From an uncultured Mediterraneibacter sp. (GTDB lineage: Bacteria; Bacillota; Clostridia; Lachnospirales; Lachnospiraceae): DNA of 64,000 nucleotides. Location of the stretch: NCBI GenBank assembly GCA_944383695.1, contig CALWQP010000012.1, forward strand, positions 1 through 64,000, in the 5' to 3' direction. Positions 36,329 through 44,733 of the stretch are shown here, one piece after another. The position numbers and the translations under genes are program-made. Position 1 is the stretch's first letter. Each line of letters starts with the position of its first letter. The notes beneath the pieces were generated by a model that saw only the letters and a list, made by a program, of their open reading frames with translations, was not told where the DNA came from and searched no databases.

Positions 36329-36401
36329 GCGACAGTGGCTCAGTTGGTAGAGTACGACCTTGCCAAGGTCGGGGTCGCGGGTTCGAACCCCGTCTGTCGC
36401 T
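36329..36401 (+). tRNA. tRNA-Gly (anticodon GCC)
   Basis: The 73-base gene starts GCGACAG, which pairs with CTGTCGC at the end. The anticodon GCC at 36362-36364 sits in CCTTGCCAAGG. The T-arm reads GCGGGTTCGAACCCCGT and the discriminator is U, as expected for glycine. CCA is not encoded. A terminator follows. Confidence 0.97.
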
Positions 36402-36408
36402 CTGAAAA

Positions 36409-36447
36409 AAGCACCTGATATCTCAAAGCGAGATGCAGGTGCTTTTT
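36409..36447 (+). terminator. Terminator after tRNA-Gly
   Basis: AGCACCTG pairs with CAGGTGCT, with inner ATCTC/GAGAT pairing, followed by TTTTT. Confidence 0.85.
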
Positions 36448-36638
36448 CGTATAGACATACAGTTTGAAGCACAGAATGGGGAAACATAAACTTTTTTGAG
36501 GATTATCCTCATTTACAGGCTTTCTTGTAAAAGCGTTGTATGCTATACTGTGGATATTGGCCCGGGAAATGCGCTGTCAGGCGGACAGAGCTGGTCGTCG
36601 CGGCAGAGAATTCGGAAGAGGAGTATAAGGAGATAAGG

Positions 36639-37073
36639 ATGGAACGGCGCGGCAGGCCAATGGGCTTTCTGATCAAACAGATCAACAATGTTTTTGAAAA
36701 AGAATTAAATGAAAGGCTAAAGGACACAGGGATCACATCCTCCCAGTGCGCGGTGCTGGACTATCTCTTTCATACGAGCAAAGAGGAAGTGAGCCAGCGG
36801 GATGTAGAGAAGAATCTAAATCTTAAGAATCCGACTGTGACCGGGATACTGAAGCGCCTGGATGAGAAAGGCTATATTCTGTGCGTGCCCAACGCAAATG
36901 ACAAACGCAGAAAAAACATCTACCTCACAGAGAAGGCATATGATATCCAGCGGCGTATGGAAGCGGACAGAAGGAAACTGGACCGGGAGCTGACCCGCGG
37001 GATGACAAAGCGGGAAGTAGAAGCGATGAGAAGAAACTTGGAGAAATTGTTATACAATATAGCAGATCCGTAA
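36639..37073 (+). CDS. MarR-family transcriptional regulator
   Basis: A 144-residue winged-helix protein. The helix-turn-helix lies at about 50-80 (VSQRDVEKNLNLKNPTVTGI) and the wing at LKRLDEKGYILC...NDKRRKNIYLT. Ligand cannot be inferred. The ATG at 36639 is chosen because AAGGAGATAAGG precedes it; an open frame upstream to 36540 lacks one. It stands 72 bp before thyA and may regulate it or the exporter and zinc genes further on; this is inference. Confidence 0.85.
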   Translation: MERRGRPMGFLIKQINNVFEKELNERLKDTGITSSQCAVLDYLFHTSKEEVSQRDVEKNLNLKNPTVTGILKRLDEKGYILCVPNANDKRRKNIYLTEKAYDIQRRMEADRRKLDRELTRGMTKREVEAMRRNLEKLLYNIADP

Positions 37074-37145
37074 GAATCAGCAGATGATTTGGACAGGAGG
37101 GGCCTGCCCCCCTTTTAAGAAAATTGTCAGAAAAAGGAGAATGTT

Positions 37146-37994
37146 ATGAGTTACGCAGACAAAGTTTTTATTGCTATGTGCAGGGATATCATCGATAACG
37201 GAACGAGTACGGAAGGTGAAAAGGTACGTCCTGTATGGGAGGACGGCACGTCCGCCTATACGATCAAAAAATTCGGGGTAGTGAACCGCTATGATCTGTC
37301 AAAGGAATTCCCGGCATTGACGCTGCGGCGCACAGCGATCAAGAGCTGTGTGGACGAGATGCTGTGGATCTGGCAGAAGAAGTCCAACAATGTGCATGAA
37401 TTAAAGAGCCATATATGGGACAGCTGGGCGGATGAGACCGGGTCTATCGGTAAGGCATACGGCTATCAGATGGGTGTGAAGCACCAATATAAAGAAGGCA
37501 TGATGGATCAGACGGACCGGGTGATCTATGACCTGAAGAACAATCCGTACAGCCGCCGTATTATGACAAATATCTATGTGCATCAGGACCTTCACGAGAT
37601 GAACCTGTATCCCTGTGCATACAGCATGACGTTTAATGTGACAAAAGAGAAGAACAGTGATATCCTCACTTTAAACGGAATCCTGAACCAGCGGTCACAG
37701 GATGTACTGACCGCAAATAACTGGAATGTATGTCAGTATGCAGTGCTGATCCATATGCTGGCGCAGGTGTGCGGCATGAAAGCAGGAGAGTTTGTCCATG
37801 TGATCGCGGACGCTCATATCTATGACCGGCATGTGCCTATGATCGAGGAGCTGATCGCAAGAGAGCCGTTACCGGGGCCTGCGTTCCGGCTGAATCCGGA
37901 GGTCAGGGATTTCTATGACTTTACTCCGGATGACGTGTGCCTGGACAACTATGAGACACATCCGCAGATCAAAAATATTCCGGTTGCGGTGTGA
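37146..37994 (+). CDS. thyA: Thymidylate synthase
   Basis: ThyA methylates dUMP to dTMP with methylene-tetrahydrofolate. The 282-residue protein has the catalytic Cys157 in LYPCAYSMTF, plus RRIMTNIYV, QRSQDVLTANNWN and HIYDRHVPM. This branch resembles the ThyA of Clostridia more than the E. coli type. AAAAGGAGAATGTT precedes the ATG. folA follows after 60 bp and regenerates the folate that ThyA oxidises. Confidence 0.92.
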   Translation: MSYADKVFIAMCRDIIDNGTSTEGEKVRPVWEDGTSAYTIKKFGVVNRYDLSKEFPALTLRRTAIKSCVDEMLWIWQKKSNNVHELKSHIWDSWADETGSIGKAYGYQMGVKHQYKEGMMDQTDRVIYDLKNNPYSRRIMTNIYVHQDLHEMNLYPCAYSMTFNVTKEKNSDILTLNGILNQRSQDVLTANNWNVCQYAVLIHMLAQVCGMKAGEFVHVIADAHIYDRHVPMIEELIAREPLPGPAFRLNPEVRDFYDFTPDDVCLDNYETHPQIKNIPVAV

Positions 37995-38054
37995 CCTTAT
38001 CCAGTGCGGAGAAAACCTTGTTTAAAGTTCAGGAGACAGAAAGGAAGATATCAT

Positions 38055-38543
38055 ATGAAAGCAATACTTTCAGCGGACAGAAACTGGGGGATCGGCTGCA
38101 ATAACAAGCTGCTTGTCAGTATCCCTTCGGATATGAAGTTTTTCCGGGAGACGACAACAGGCAATGTTGTAGTCATGGGGCGAAAGACTCTGGAAAGTTT
38201 TCCAAACGGACTTCCGCTTAAGAACCGGACCAACATCGTGCTGACAGGAAACCGTGACTATCAGGTGAAAGACGCAGTGATCGTCCATACCCAGGACGAG
38301 CTGATGGAAACGCTCGGAAAATATGATACAGAGAAAATATATGTGATCGGAGGGGAGAGTATCTACAGGATGCTGCTTCCTTATTGTGACACGGTGTATG
38401 TGACAAAGATCGACCGCTCTTTCCAGGCGGATACGTTTTTCCCCAACCTGGATGAGATGGATGAATGGGAGATGACGGAAGAGGGAGAGGAGCAGACCTG
38501 CTTTGACCTGGAATACCGTTTTACGAAATATGAGAGAAAATAA
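38055..38543 (+). CDS. folA: Dihydrofolate reductase
   Basis: The 162-residue enzyme reduces dihydrofolate to tetrahydrofolate with NADPH. The N-terminal AILSADRNWGIGCNNKLLV, the active-site acidic residue in IPSDMKFF, GRKTLESFP and VIGGESIYRMLLP are typical. The ATG at 38055 follows AAAGGAAGATATC. The znuA start lies within its last codons, which suggests a shared transcript. Confidence 0.92.
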   Translation: MKAILSADRNWGIGCNNKLLVSIPSDMKFFRETTTGNVVVMGRKTLESFPNGLPLKNRTNIVLTGNRDYQVKDAVIVHTQDELMETLGKYDTEKIYVIGGESIYRMLLPYCDTVYVTKIDRSFQADTFFPNLDEMDEWEMTEEGEEQTCFDLEYRFTKYERK

Positions 38544-39678
38544 ACAGAGAAAAAGATTTATTAAGCCAGCTCTGTCAATCAGCTGGCTTATATCAGTTAT
38601 GCTTATATCGGCCCTTCTCCTGTCCGGATGCGGCGGGCAGAACAAAATCTCCGGCAGCAAGAGCGCCCAGGGGCCGGCGGAGGATACCGGGAAGATCAGT
38701 ATAGTGACGACCATCTTTCCGCCCTATGATTTTGTCCGCGAGATCGCAGGAGACCATGTGGAACTGAAAATGCTCTTAAAGCCCGGAGAGGAGAGCCATT
38801 CCTACGAGCCCACGCCCCAGGATATGATCGCGATCCAGAAGAGCGATGTGTTCATTTACACAGGCGGGGAAAATGACGTATGGGTGGAGGAGGTTTTAAG
38901 CTCCATGCCGGACAGCGACCGACTGACGCTGAAGCTGGTTGACTGTGTGGACACAGTGGAAGAAGAGCATGTGGAAGGAATGAAGGAATCTCCGGGACAC
39001 ACCCATGCAGATCATGCCGGTGAGGAGCATACGGTTGAAGAACACACGGATGAGGGGCACACAGATGAAGAACATGCTGATGAGGAGCATGGGCATGAAG
39101 ACCATGCAGGCGAATCAGAGCTGGAAGCGCTTTCTGTCCATGAAATTGATGAGCATGTGTGGACCTCTCCGGTCAATGCGGCGCTGATCGTTGAACAGAT
39201 CAAAGAGGTGCTGGTCGAAGCGGACCCATCTAACCGTGCATCCTATGAGAAAAATGCGGCGGCATATGAGGAAGCGCTTTCAGAACTGGACCAGGAGTTC
39301 CGCAATGTAACGGAGCACGCGGAGCGGAGCATGCTGATCTTCGGAGACCGGTTCCCATTCCGGTATTTTGCGGATGAGTACGGGCTGGATTATTACGCGG
39401 CATTTCCCGGCTGTGCAGGGGATACAGAACCAAGTGCGGCGACTATGGCGTTTCTTATCGACAAAGTGAAAGAAGAAAAAGTTCCCGCTGTATTAAAAAT
39501 GGAACTGAGCAATGCGGACATTGCCAATGCCATCGCAGAGGCGACAGGGACAGAGGTGAGAGTATTTTACAGTTGTCACAATCTGTCTGCCGAAGATTTT
39601 GAGAATGGAGAGACTTATTTAAGTATGATGCAGAAAAATGTGGAGACTCTGAAGGAGGTTTTGAACGGATGGCGCTGA
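38530..39678 (+). CDS. znuA: Zinc ABC transporter substrate-binding lipoprotein
   Basis: The 382-residue chain has a basic N-terminus, a hydrophobic segment and the lipobox LLSGC. It is a cluster A-I metal-binding protein: TIFPPYDFVREIAGD, GEESHSYEPTPQD, a His/Glu/Asp-rich loop at about 145-195 with some ten His-containing repeats, HVWTSPVNA and GDRFPFRYFADEYG. The metal is probably zinc because of the His-rich loop. The start is uncertain: ATG 38530 lacks a clear ribosome site, while a TTG at 38503 lies 12 bp after GAGGGAGAGG. It overlaps folA and znuC. Confidence 0.85.
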   Translation: MRENKQRKRFIKPALSISWLISVMLISALLLSGCGGQNKISGSKSAQGPAEDTGKISIVTTIFPPYDFVREIAGDHVELKMLLKPGEESHSYEPTPQDMIAIQKSDVFIYTGGENDVWVEEVLSSMPDSDRLTLKLVDCVDTVEEEHVEGMKESPGHTHADHAGEEHTVEEHTDEGHTDEEHADEEHGHEDHAGESELEALSVHEIDEHVWTSPVNAALIVEQIKEVLVEADPSNRASYEKNAAAYEEALSELDQEFRNVTEHAERSMLIFGDRFPFRYFADEYGLDYYAAFPGCAGDTEPSAATMAFLIDKVKEEKVPAVLKMELSNADIANAIAEATGTEVRVFYSCHNLSAEDFENGETYLSMMQKNVETLKEVLNGWR

Positions 39679-40403
39679 TCAGATGTGAAAATGTTTCCAT
39701 CGGATACGAAGGACAGACGGTAGTGAAAGATCTGGACTTTTCCATCGGAGCAGGAGATTATCTGTGTATCGTGGGAGAGAACGGTTCGGGCAAGAGCACG
39801 CTTGTAAAAAGTCTCCTCGGGCTGAAAAGTGTAGAAAAAGGGCACATTATATATGGGGACGGACTGAAACAGAATGAGATCGGCTACCTCCCCCAGCAGA
39901 CAGACGCGCAGAAAGACTTTCCGGCGAGCGTATATGAGGTGGTTCTGTCCGGCAGGCTCAACAGCCGGGGGCTGAAGCCATTTTACACCGGGGCGGATAA
40001 AAAGGCGGCCGTGGAGAAAATGGAGCTTCTGGGCATCCGTGACCTGGCGAAACAGTGTTTCCGGGATCTCTCAGGGGGACAGAAGCAGAGAGTGCTCCTT
40101 GCGCGCGCCCTCTGTGCCACGAAGACGCTGCTCCTGCTGGACGAGCCGGTGAACGGACTTGACCCCATCGTGACCGCAGAGTTCTATCAGCTCATCCGGA
40201 GGATCAACCGGGAATCCGGGATCGCGGTGGTAATGGTCTCCCATGACATCGAGAGCGCGGTGGAAGATGCCAGCCATATCCTTCACCTCCAGGAGAAAAT
40301 GCTCTTCTTCGGGACAGCGCAGGATTACAGGAAGAGCCGCGTGGGAAAGACCTTTCTGGAGGGTACGGAAAAGGATGCAGACGGAGGTGCTCATCATGCT
40401 TGA
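39669..40403 (+). CDS. znuC: Zinc ABC transporter ATP-binding protein
   Basis: A 244-residue ATPase. Walker A is GENGSGKST near 36-44, the signature is DLSGGQKQRVLLARAL and Walker B is LLLLDEPVNGLDP. It powers zinc uptake with the neighbouring binding protein and permease. It overlaps the znuA stop by 10 bp and the znuB start by 8 bp; AAGGAGG precedes the ATG. Confidence 0.88.
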   Translation: MALIRCENVSIGYEGQTVVKDLDFSIGAGDYLCIVGENGSGKSTLVKSLLGLKSVEKGHIIYGDGLKQNEIGYLPQQTDAQKDFPASVYEVVLSGRLNSRGLKPFYTGADKKAAVEKMELLGIRDLAKQCFRDLSGGQKQRVLLARALCATKTLLLLDEPVNGLDPIVTAEFYQLIRRINRESGIAVVMVSHDIESAVEDASHILHLQEKMLFFGTAQDYRKSRVGKTFLEGTEKDADGGAHHA

Positions 40404-41223
40404 AAATTTATTTGACATGTTCTCTTATCCGTTCATGGTGCGCGCGTTCACAGTGGGAGCGCTGGTGGCGTTGTGTTCTTCGCTCCTGGGTGTGAGTCTT
40501 GTGCTGAAACGGTATTCCATGATCGGGGACGGTCTGTCCCATGTAGGATTCGGAGCGCTCGCCATTGCGGCGGCATTGAATATGGCGCCTCTGACCGTGG
40601 CGATCCCTGTGGTCATCGTGGCGGCGGTCCTGCTCCTCCGCATCCGGGGAAACAGCAGGATCAAAGGAGACGCGGCCATCGCACTGATCTCCACCAGTTC
40701 GCTGGCTGTGGGAGTCATGGTGATTTCCATGACAACAGGCATGAATACGGACGTGTACAACTACATGTTCGGCAGCATCCTTGCCATGAGCGCGGAGGAT
40801 GTGCGCCTGAGTGTGGCATTGGCAGTCGTGGTGCTGGTATTATATATTTTTTTCTATCATAAAATATTTGCGATCACATTTGACGAGACCTTTGCACAGG
40901 CAACCGGGGTAAAGGCGGACCTGTATAATACGCTGATCGCCATACTGACAGCGGTGACGATCGTCCTGGGGATGCGGATGATGGGCGCCCTTCTGATCTC
41001 AAGCCTGATTATCTTCCCCGCGCTTACCTCTATGAGAGTGTGCAGGACATTTAAAAGTGTCATAATAAACTCTGCCGTTATATCGGTCGTGTGCCTTATC
41101 ATCGGGATCACGGTTTCTTATGTGTGGGCGACTCCGGCAGGAGCAAGTGTGGTCATGGCAAATATAGCGGCGCTTCTTTTGTATGCCCTTTTAGGGATCG
41201 TGAAGAACCGGGGGAGCAGATAG
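40396..41223 (+). CDS. znuB: Zinc ABC transporter permease
   Basis: The 275-residue protein has about eight membrane segments in the ABC-3 (ZnuB/MntB) pattern, including LVLKRYSMIGDGLSHVGFGA near the N-terminus and MMGALLISSLIIFPALTSM near the C-terminus. ACGGAGGTGCTC precedes the ATG at 40396. The gene overlaps the znuC end, so a ZnuACB importer is complete. Confidence 0.88.
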   Translation: MLENLFDMFSYPFMVRAFTVGALVALCSSLLGVSLVLKRYSMIGDGLSHVGFGALAIAAALNMAPLTVAIPVVIVAAVLLLRIRGNSRIKGDAAIALISTSSLAVGVMVISMTTGMNTDVYNYMFGSILAMSAEDVRLSVALAVVVLVLYIFFYHKIFAITFDETFAQATGVKADLYNTLIAILTAVTIVLGMRMMGALLISSLIIFPALTSMRVCRTFKSVIINSAVISVVCLIIGITVSYVWATPAGASVVMANIAALLLYALLGIVKNRGSR

Positions 41224-41240
41224 AGCCGAAAGGAGCAGAT

Positions 41241-41942
41241 ATGACAGGAATTGCGCTGACAGCAGCGGCAGTCGTGATGACCGTGCTTGGGACTTATTAT
41301 TTTCTCAGAAAGAAAACAGACAAGAAAAGAGCGCTTTTGTGTAAGGCTCTGGCAACATCAGTCCCGGGAGTCCTTTTGGTCGGATTTCTCCTGTTGGGCA
41401 ATGGGGGCAGCCATCAGGATGCCGGAGCGGTTTCTTTCGGCTGGGCCGCGGGCTGGACGCTTTCAGCGGTCCTGTGCTATATGGCGGCAGACATTCTCCT
41501 GGAGTGCAGATTTGTGGCAGGGGCAGTGTGCTTTGGCGCCGGACATATCTGTATGTCCGCCGGATTCCTTGCGGGCAGCATATCAGGAGCAGACGGCTGC
41601 ACTATGCTGTGGGCAGCGGCAATGGCAGTTCTTTTTGTGGGGTGTGCCTTCGTGATGTTTCGCAGGTATTTTCCACACTTGAGAAAAAAGAGGCTCCTGG
41701 GTCCTGCTGTCCTCTATATTGTCATATTGAGCGTTATGGCAGCGCTGGCGGTGGCTGCGGGACTCTGTTCCGGCGGCATGAAGGGACTCATTCCTGCTGC
41801 GGGCGGCGTCAGTTTCGTGATCTCGGATATCCTGCTTGGGTTGAACAGGCTGGGAAAGAAAAGGAGCATTCCGCGGGGAGCGGCAGTGCTGATTCTTTAC
41901 TATCTGTCGGTCTATCTCTTTGCAATGTGGGTATGGATCTGA
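41241..41942 (+). CDS. YhhN-type (lysoplasmalogenase family) membrane protein
   Basis: A 233-residue, roughly eight-helix protein. The conserved acidic positions of the YhhN/TMEM86 family are visible as YMAADILLECRFVAGAVCFGAGH and SFVISDILLGLN. TMEM86B cleaves the vinyl ether of lysoplasmalogens. Plasmalogens are common in anaerobic Clostridia, so the role is plausible, but activity in bacteria is rarely shown. AAAGGAG precedes the ATG at 41241. It lies 17 bp after znuB. Confidence 0.7.
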   Translation: MTGIALTAAAVVMTVLGTYYFLRKKTDKKRALLCKALATSVPGVLLVGFLLLGNGGSHQDAGAVSFGWAAGWTLSAVLCYMAADILLECRFVAGAVCFGAGHICMSAGFLAGSISGADGCTMLWAAAMAVLFVGCAFVMFRRYFPHLRKKRLLGPAVLYIVILSVMAALAVAAGLCSGGMKGLIPAAGGVSFVISDILLGLNRLGKKRSIPRGAAVLILYYLSVYLFAMWVWI

Positions 41943-41973
41943 GAGCTGGTTAAAAAAGATCAAGAAAACGTGA

Positions 41974-42002
41974 TTGACAAGGATAATTATACACACTATA
42001 AT
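41974..42002 (+). promoter_or_regulatory. Consensus promoter of the ilvBN leader
   Basis: TTGACA (41974-41979), 17-bp spacer and TATAAT (41997-42002): a perfect match to the sigma-A consensus, as often seen before T-box-controlled genes. Confidence 0.92.
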
Positions 42003-42029
42003 GTACTTAAATTTTAGTTTTAAAATCAA

Positions 42030-42314
42030 AGACCAAATGCAGTGACAAGGAGGAGTACATAGTTTTCTGATGCAAAGAGAGGAGATGGCTGGTGAGAATC
42101 TCCGTGAAGAGATTATGGAAGGTAGCCTTTGAGCAGTGGACTGAACGACAGGATGTCAAGTAGGTTTCAACGTGATTCCCGCGTTACTGGGAAACGGTAT
42201 CGGATGCAGAGGCATTCTCGTACCGGCAGAGTGCAGAGAAATTTCTCTGAATTTAGGTGGTAACACGGATGATACATTCGCCCTGAGCATACAAATGCTC
42301 AGGGCTTTCTTTTT
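42030..42314 (+). promoter_or_regulatory. T-box riboswitch before ilvB
   Basis: The leader has an AGAGAG bulge with the GGAGAT...ATCTCC hairpin (about 42075-42103), AGTA and GAA loop E elements, the T-box AGGTGGTAACACGG (42255-42268) and a terminator pairing GCCCTGAGC (42281-42289) with GCTCAGGGC (42297-42305), followed by a T-rich run. The specifier is ambiguous: GGT (42121-42123) by strict spacing from GAA, or GTA, valine (42122-42124). The variable T-box base is U and pairs with a discriminator A, which fits Val and not Gly. Confidence 0.88.
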
Positions 42315-42348
42315 ACAAGAGGTCTTAAAGAAAAAGGAGGCAGGAAAA

Positions 42349-44067
42349 TTGAGAAAGATCACAGGAAACAAATTACTGGTGAGAGCTTTAAAAGAAGAAG
42401 GTGTGGACACGATTTTCGGCTATCCGGGAGCGTGCACCATCGATATCAGCGACGAGCTGTATAAACAGGACGATATCCGCGTGATTCTGCCGCGCCACGA
42501 GCAGGCGCTGGTCCATGAGGCGGATGCGTACGCAAGGACGACCGGAAAGGTGGGCGTCTGCCTTGTCACAAGCGGGCCGGGAGCGACTAATCTGGTCACA
42601 GGACTTGCGACAGCGAACTATGACAGCGTTCCCCTTGTGTGTTTTACCGGCCAGGTGGCAAAGCACCTGATCGGAAACGATGCATTCCAGGAAGTGGATA
42701 TTGTGGGCATCACCCGCAGCATTACGAAATACGGTGTGACCGTGCGCAGCAGAGAGGATCTGGGGCGCATCATCAAAGAGGCATTCTACATTGCCAGGAC
42801 GGGCCGCCCGGGTCCGGTACTCATCGATCTTCCGAAAGATGTGATGGGAGAACTGGGAAGTCCGGATTATCCGGATAGCGTAAACATCCGTGGCTATAAG
42901 CCGAATACGAGCGTTCATATGGGACAGCTCAAAAGAGCCCTCAAGATGCTCAAAAAAGCGAAAAAGCCGCTGTTCCTTGCCGGGGGCGGTGTGAATATCG
43001 CACGCGCGAACAAACTATTTACAGAAGTGGTCAATAAGACAAATGTGCCGGTAGTGACGACGATCATGGGGCGTGGAGCTGTCCCGACCGATCATCCCCT
43101 GTTCATCGGAAATCTGGGAATGCACGGACAGTATGCGGCGAATATGGCGGTAGGGGAGTGTGACCTCCTCTTTTCCATCGGGACCCGGTTTAATGACCGT
43201 ATCACAGGAAAGCTCCATGCATTTGCGCCGAATGCGCAGATCGTGCATATCGATATTGACACTGCGTCCATATCGAGAAACATCCATGTGCATGTGCCCA
43301 TCGTTGCAGACGCCCTTGAGGCGGTCACAAAGATGAATGAATATGTAGAGTCCTGTGAGACAGAAGAATGGCTGAAGCGAATCCTGGCGTGGAAAGCGGA
43401 GCATCCTCTCACTATGAAGAACTATACTCACATGACGCCCATGGATATCATTGAGGAGATGAACCGTCAGTTTGATGACGCGATCATAACGACAGATGTG
43501 GGGCAGCATCAGATGTTTGTCACCCAGTATGCAGAGATCACAGAAAAGAAACAGCTCGTGACATCAGGCGGGCTGGGAACGATGGGGTATGGCTTCCCCG
43601 CTGCGATCGGAGCGAAGCTGGGCAGCCCGGATAAAACAGTCATCTCCATCTCGGGAGACGGCGGCATGCAGATGAATATCCAGGAGTTTGCCACCGCGGT
43701 TCTCGAGGAGCTTCCGCTCATCCTCTGTGTATTTAACAACGAATATCTCGGAATGGTGCGCCAGTGGCAGAAGCTGTTCTACGGTAAGAGATACGGCATG
43801 ACAAATATGCGCGCAGGAGCACTGTACCGCAGAACTAATGGGGAACAGATGCCGGAGTACACGCCGGACTTTGTAAAGCTTGCCGAGAGTTATGGGGGAA
43901 AAGGGCTGCGGGTGACGAAGAAGGAGGAAATCGCTGCTGCGTTTGAAGAGGCAAAGAAAAATACAAAAGTGCCAACGCTGATCGAATTTATCCTCGATCC
44001 GGAGGATCTGGTCTATCCGATGATCCAGCCTGGCGGCACATTGGAACAGATGATCATGGACTGCTGA
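42349..44067 (+). CDS. ilvB: Acetolactate synthase, large catalytic subunit
   Basis: The 572-residue thiamine-diphosphate enzyme condenses two pyruvates, or pyruvate and 2-oxobutyrate, as the first common step to valine, leucine and isoleucine. The N-terminal VDTIFGYPGACTIDI with the catalytic Glu in LPRHEQALVHEADAYAR and the ThDP motif GDGGMQMN...NN are present. The TTG at 42349 is the start: AAGGAGG lies eight bases upstream, homologues start at KITGNKLLV, and the open frame further upstream runs into the T-box terminator. ilvN follows after 19 bp. Confidence 0.94.
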   Translation: MRKITGNKLLVRALKEEGVDTIFGYPGACTIDISDELYKQDDIRVILPRHEQALVHEADAYARTTGKVGVCLVTSGPGATNLVTGLATANYDSVPLVCFTGQVAKHLIGNDAFQEVDIVGITRSITKYGVTVRSREDLGRIIKEAFYIARTGRPGPVLIDLPKDVMGELGSPDYPDSVNIRGYKPNTSVHMGQLKRALKMLKKAKKPLFLAGGGVNIARANKLFTEVVNKTNVPVVTTIMGRGAVPTDHPLFIGNLGMHGQYAANMAVGECDLLFSIGTRFNDRITGKLHAFAPNAQIVHIDIDTASISRNIHVHVPIVADALEAVTKMNEYVESCETEEWLKRILAWKAEHPLTMKNYTHMTPMDIIEEMNRQFDDAIITTDVGQHQMFVTQYAEITEKKQLVTSGGLGTMGYGFPAAIGAKLGSPDKTVISISGDGGMQMNIQEFATAVLEELPLILCVFNNEYLGMVRQWQKLFYGKRYGMTNMRAGALYRRTNGEQMPEYTPDFVKLAESYGGKGLRVTKKEEIAAAFEEAKKNTKVPTLIEFILDPEDLVYPMIQPGGTLEQMIMDC

Positions 44068-44086
44068 TGGAAAGGAGAGCGTGAGA

Positions 44087-44596
44087 ATGGATAACAGCAT
44101 GAAAAAGAGATGGATCTCCCTCTATGTGGAGAATCAGGTTGGCGTGCTTTCAAAAATATCAGGGCTTTTTTCAGGGAAATCCTATAACCTGGACAGCCTG
44201 ACCGTGGGGACGACGGAAGACCCTACCATATCAAGGATGACCATCGCGACGGTCAGCGATGACGAGACATTTGAGCAGATCAAAAAGCAGCTCAACCGGA
44301 TGATTGAAGTCATCAAGGTCATAGATTTTACGGATATTTTTGTGAGGATGAAGGAAATTCTCTATGTGAAAGTGTTTAACTGTACACCGGAAGCAAAGGT
44401 GGAGGTATTCCAGATCGCCGAGACGTTTAAGGCGAAGGTCATTGACTACGGCAGGGACAGTGTGCTTGTGGAGTTTGTGCAGACCGCCACAAAAAATGAC
44501 GCCGTGGTGAAGCTCATGAAAGAAGAGTTCAAAAGCATTGAGGTGGTAAGAGGAGGAAGCGTGGGGATCGAATCCATCAGCATGATGGAGAGATGA
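44087..44596 (+). CDS. ilvN: Acetolactate synthase, regulatory subunit
   Basis: The 169-residue partner of IlvB carries an N-terminal ACT domain (about 8-80: WISLYVENQVGVLSKISGLF, YNLDSLTVG) that gives valine feedback, and a C-terminal domain (about 85-165). The ATG at 44087 is preferred to a GTG six bases upstream because AAAGGAG is then nine bases away. Length is usual for the long IlvH/IlvN form. Confidence 0.92.
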   Translation: MDNSMKKRWISLYVENQVGVLSKISGLFSGKSYNLDSLTVGTTEDPTISRMTIATVSDDETFEQIKKQLNRMIEVIKVIDFTDIFVRMKEILYVKVFNCTPEAKVEVFQIAETFKAKVIDYGRDSVLVEFVQTATKNDAVVKLMKEEFKSIEVVRGGSVGIESISMMER

Positions 44597-44650
44597 TGCG
44601 GCCGGCCCTTTCAGTTCAGCCGCGCCATCCCCAAAAAACCGAGCGCACTC

Positions 44651-44679
44651 TTGATTTTTATTAACCAGCGTATTATAAT
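44651..44679 (+). promoter_or_regulatory. Own promoter of ilvE
   Basis: TTGATT (44651-44656), 17-bp spacer, TATAAT (44674-44679). It means ilvE can be transcribed without passing the T-box. Confidence 0.75.
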
Positions 44680-44733
44680 GTCACCAGAAATAATAAAAGG
44701 GCTTGTTTTGACCGGAGGAATGGAGGATTCACA

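Noticed and set aside
42172-42348. Longer N-terminus for IlvB
   Set aside because: The frame crosses the T-box antiterminator and terminator. The enzyme family starts at the TTG with its good ribosome site.
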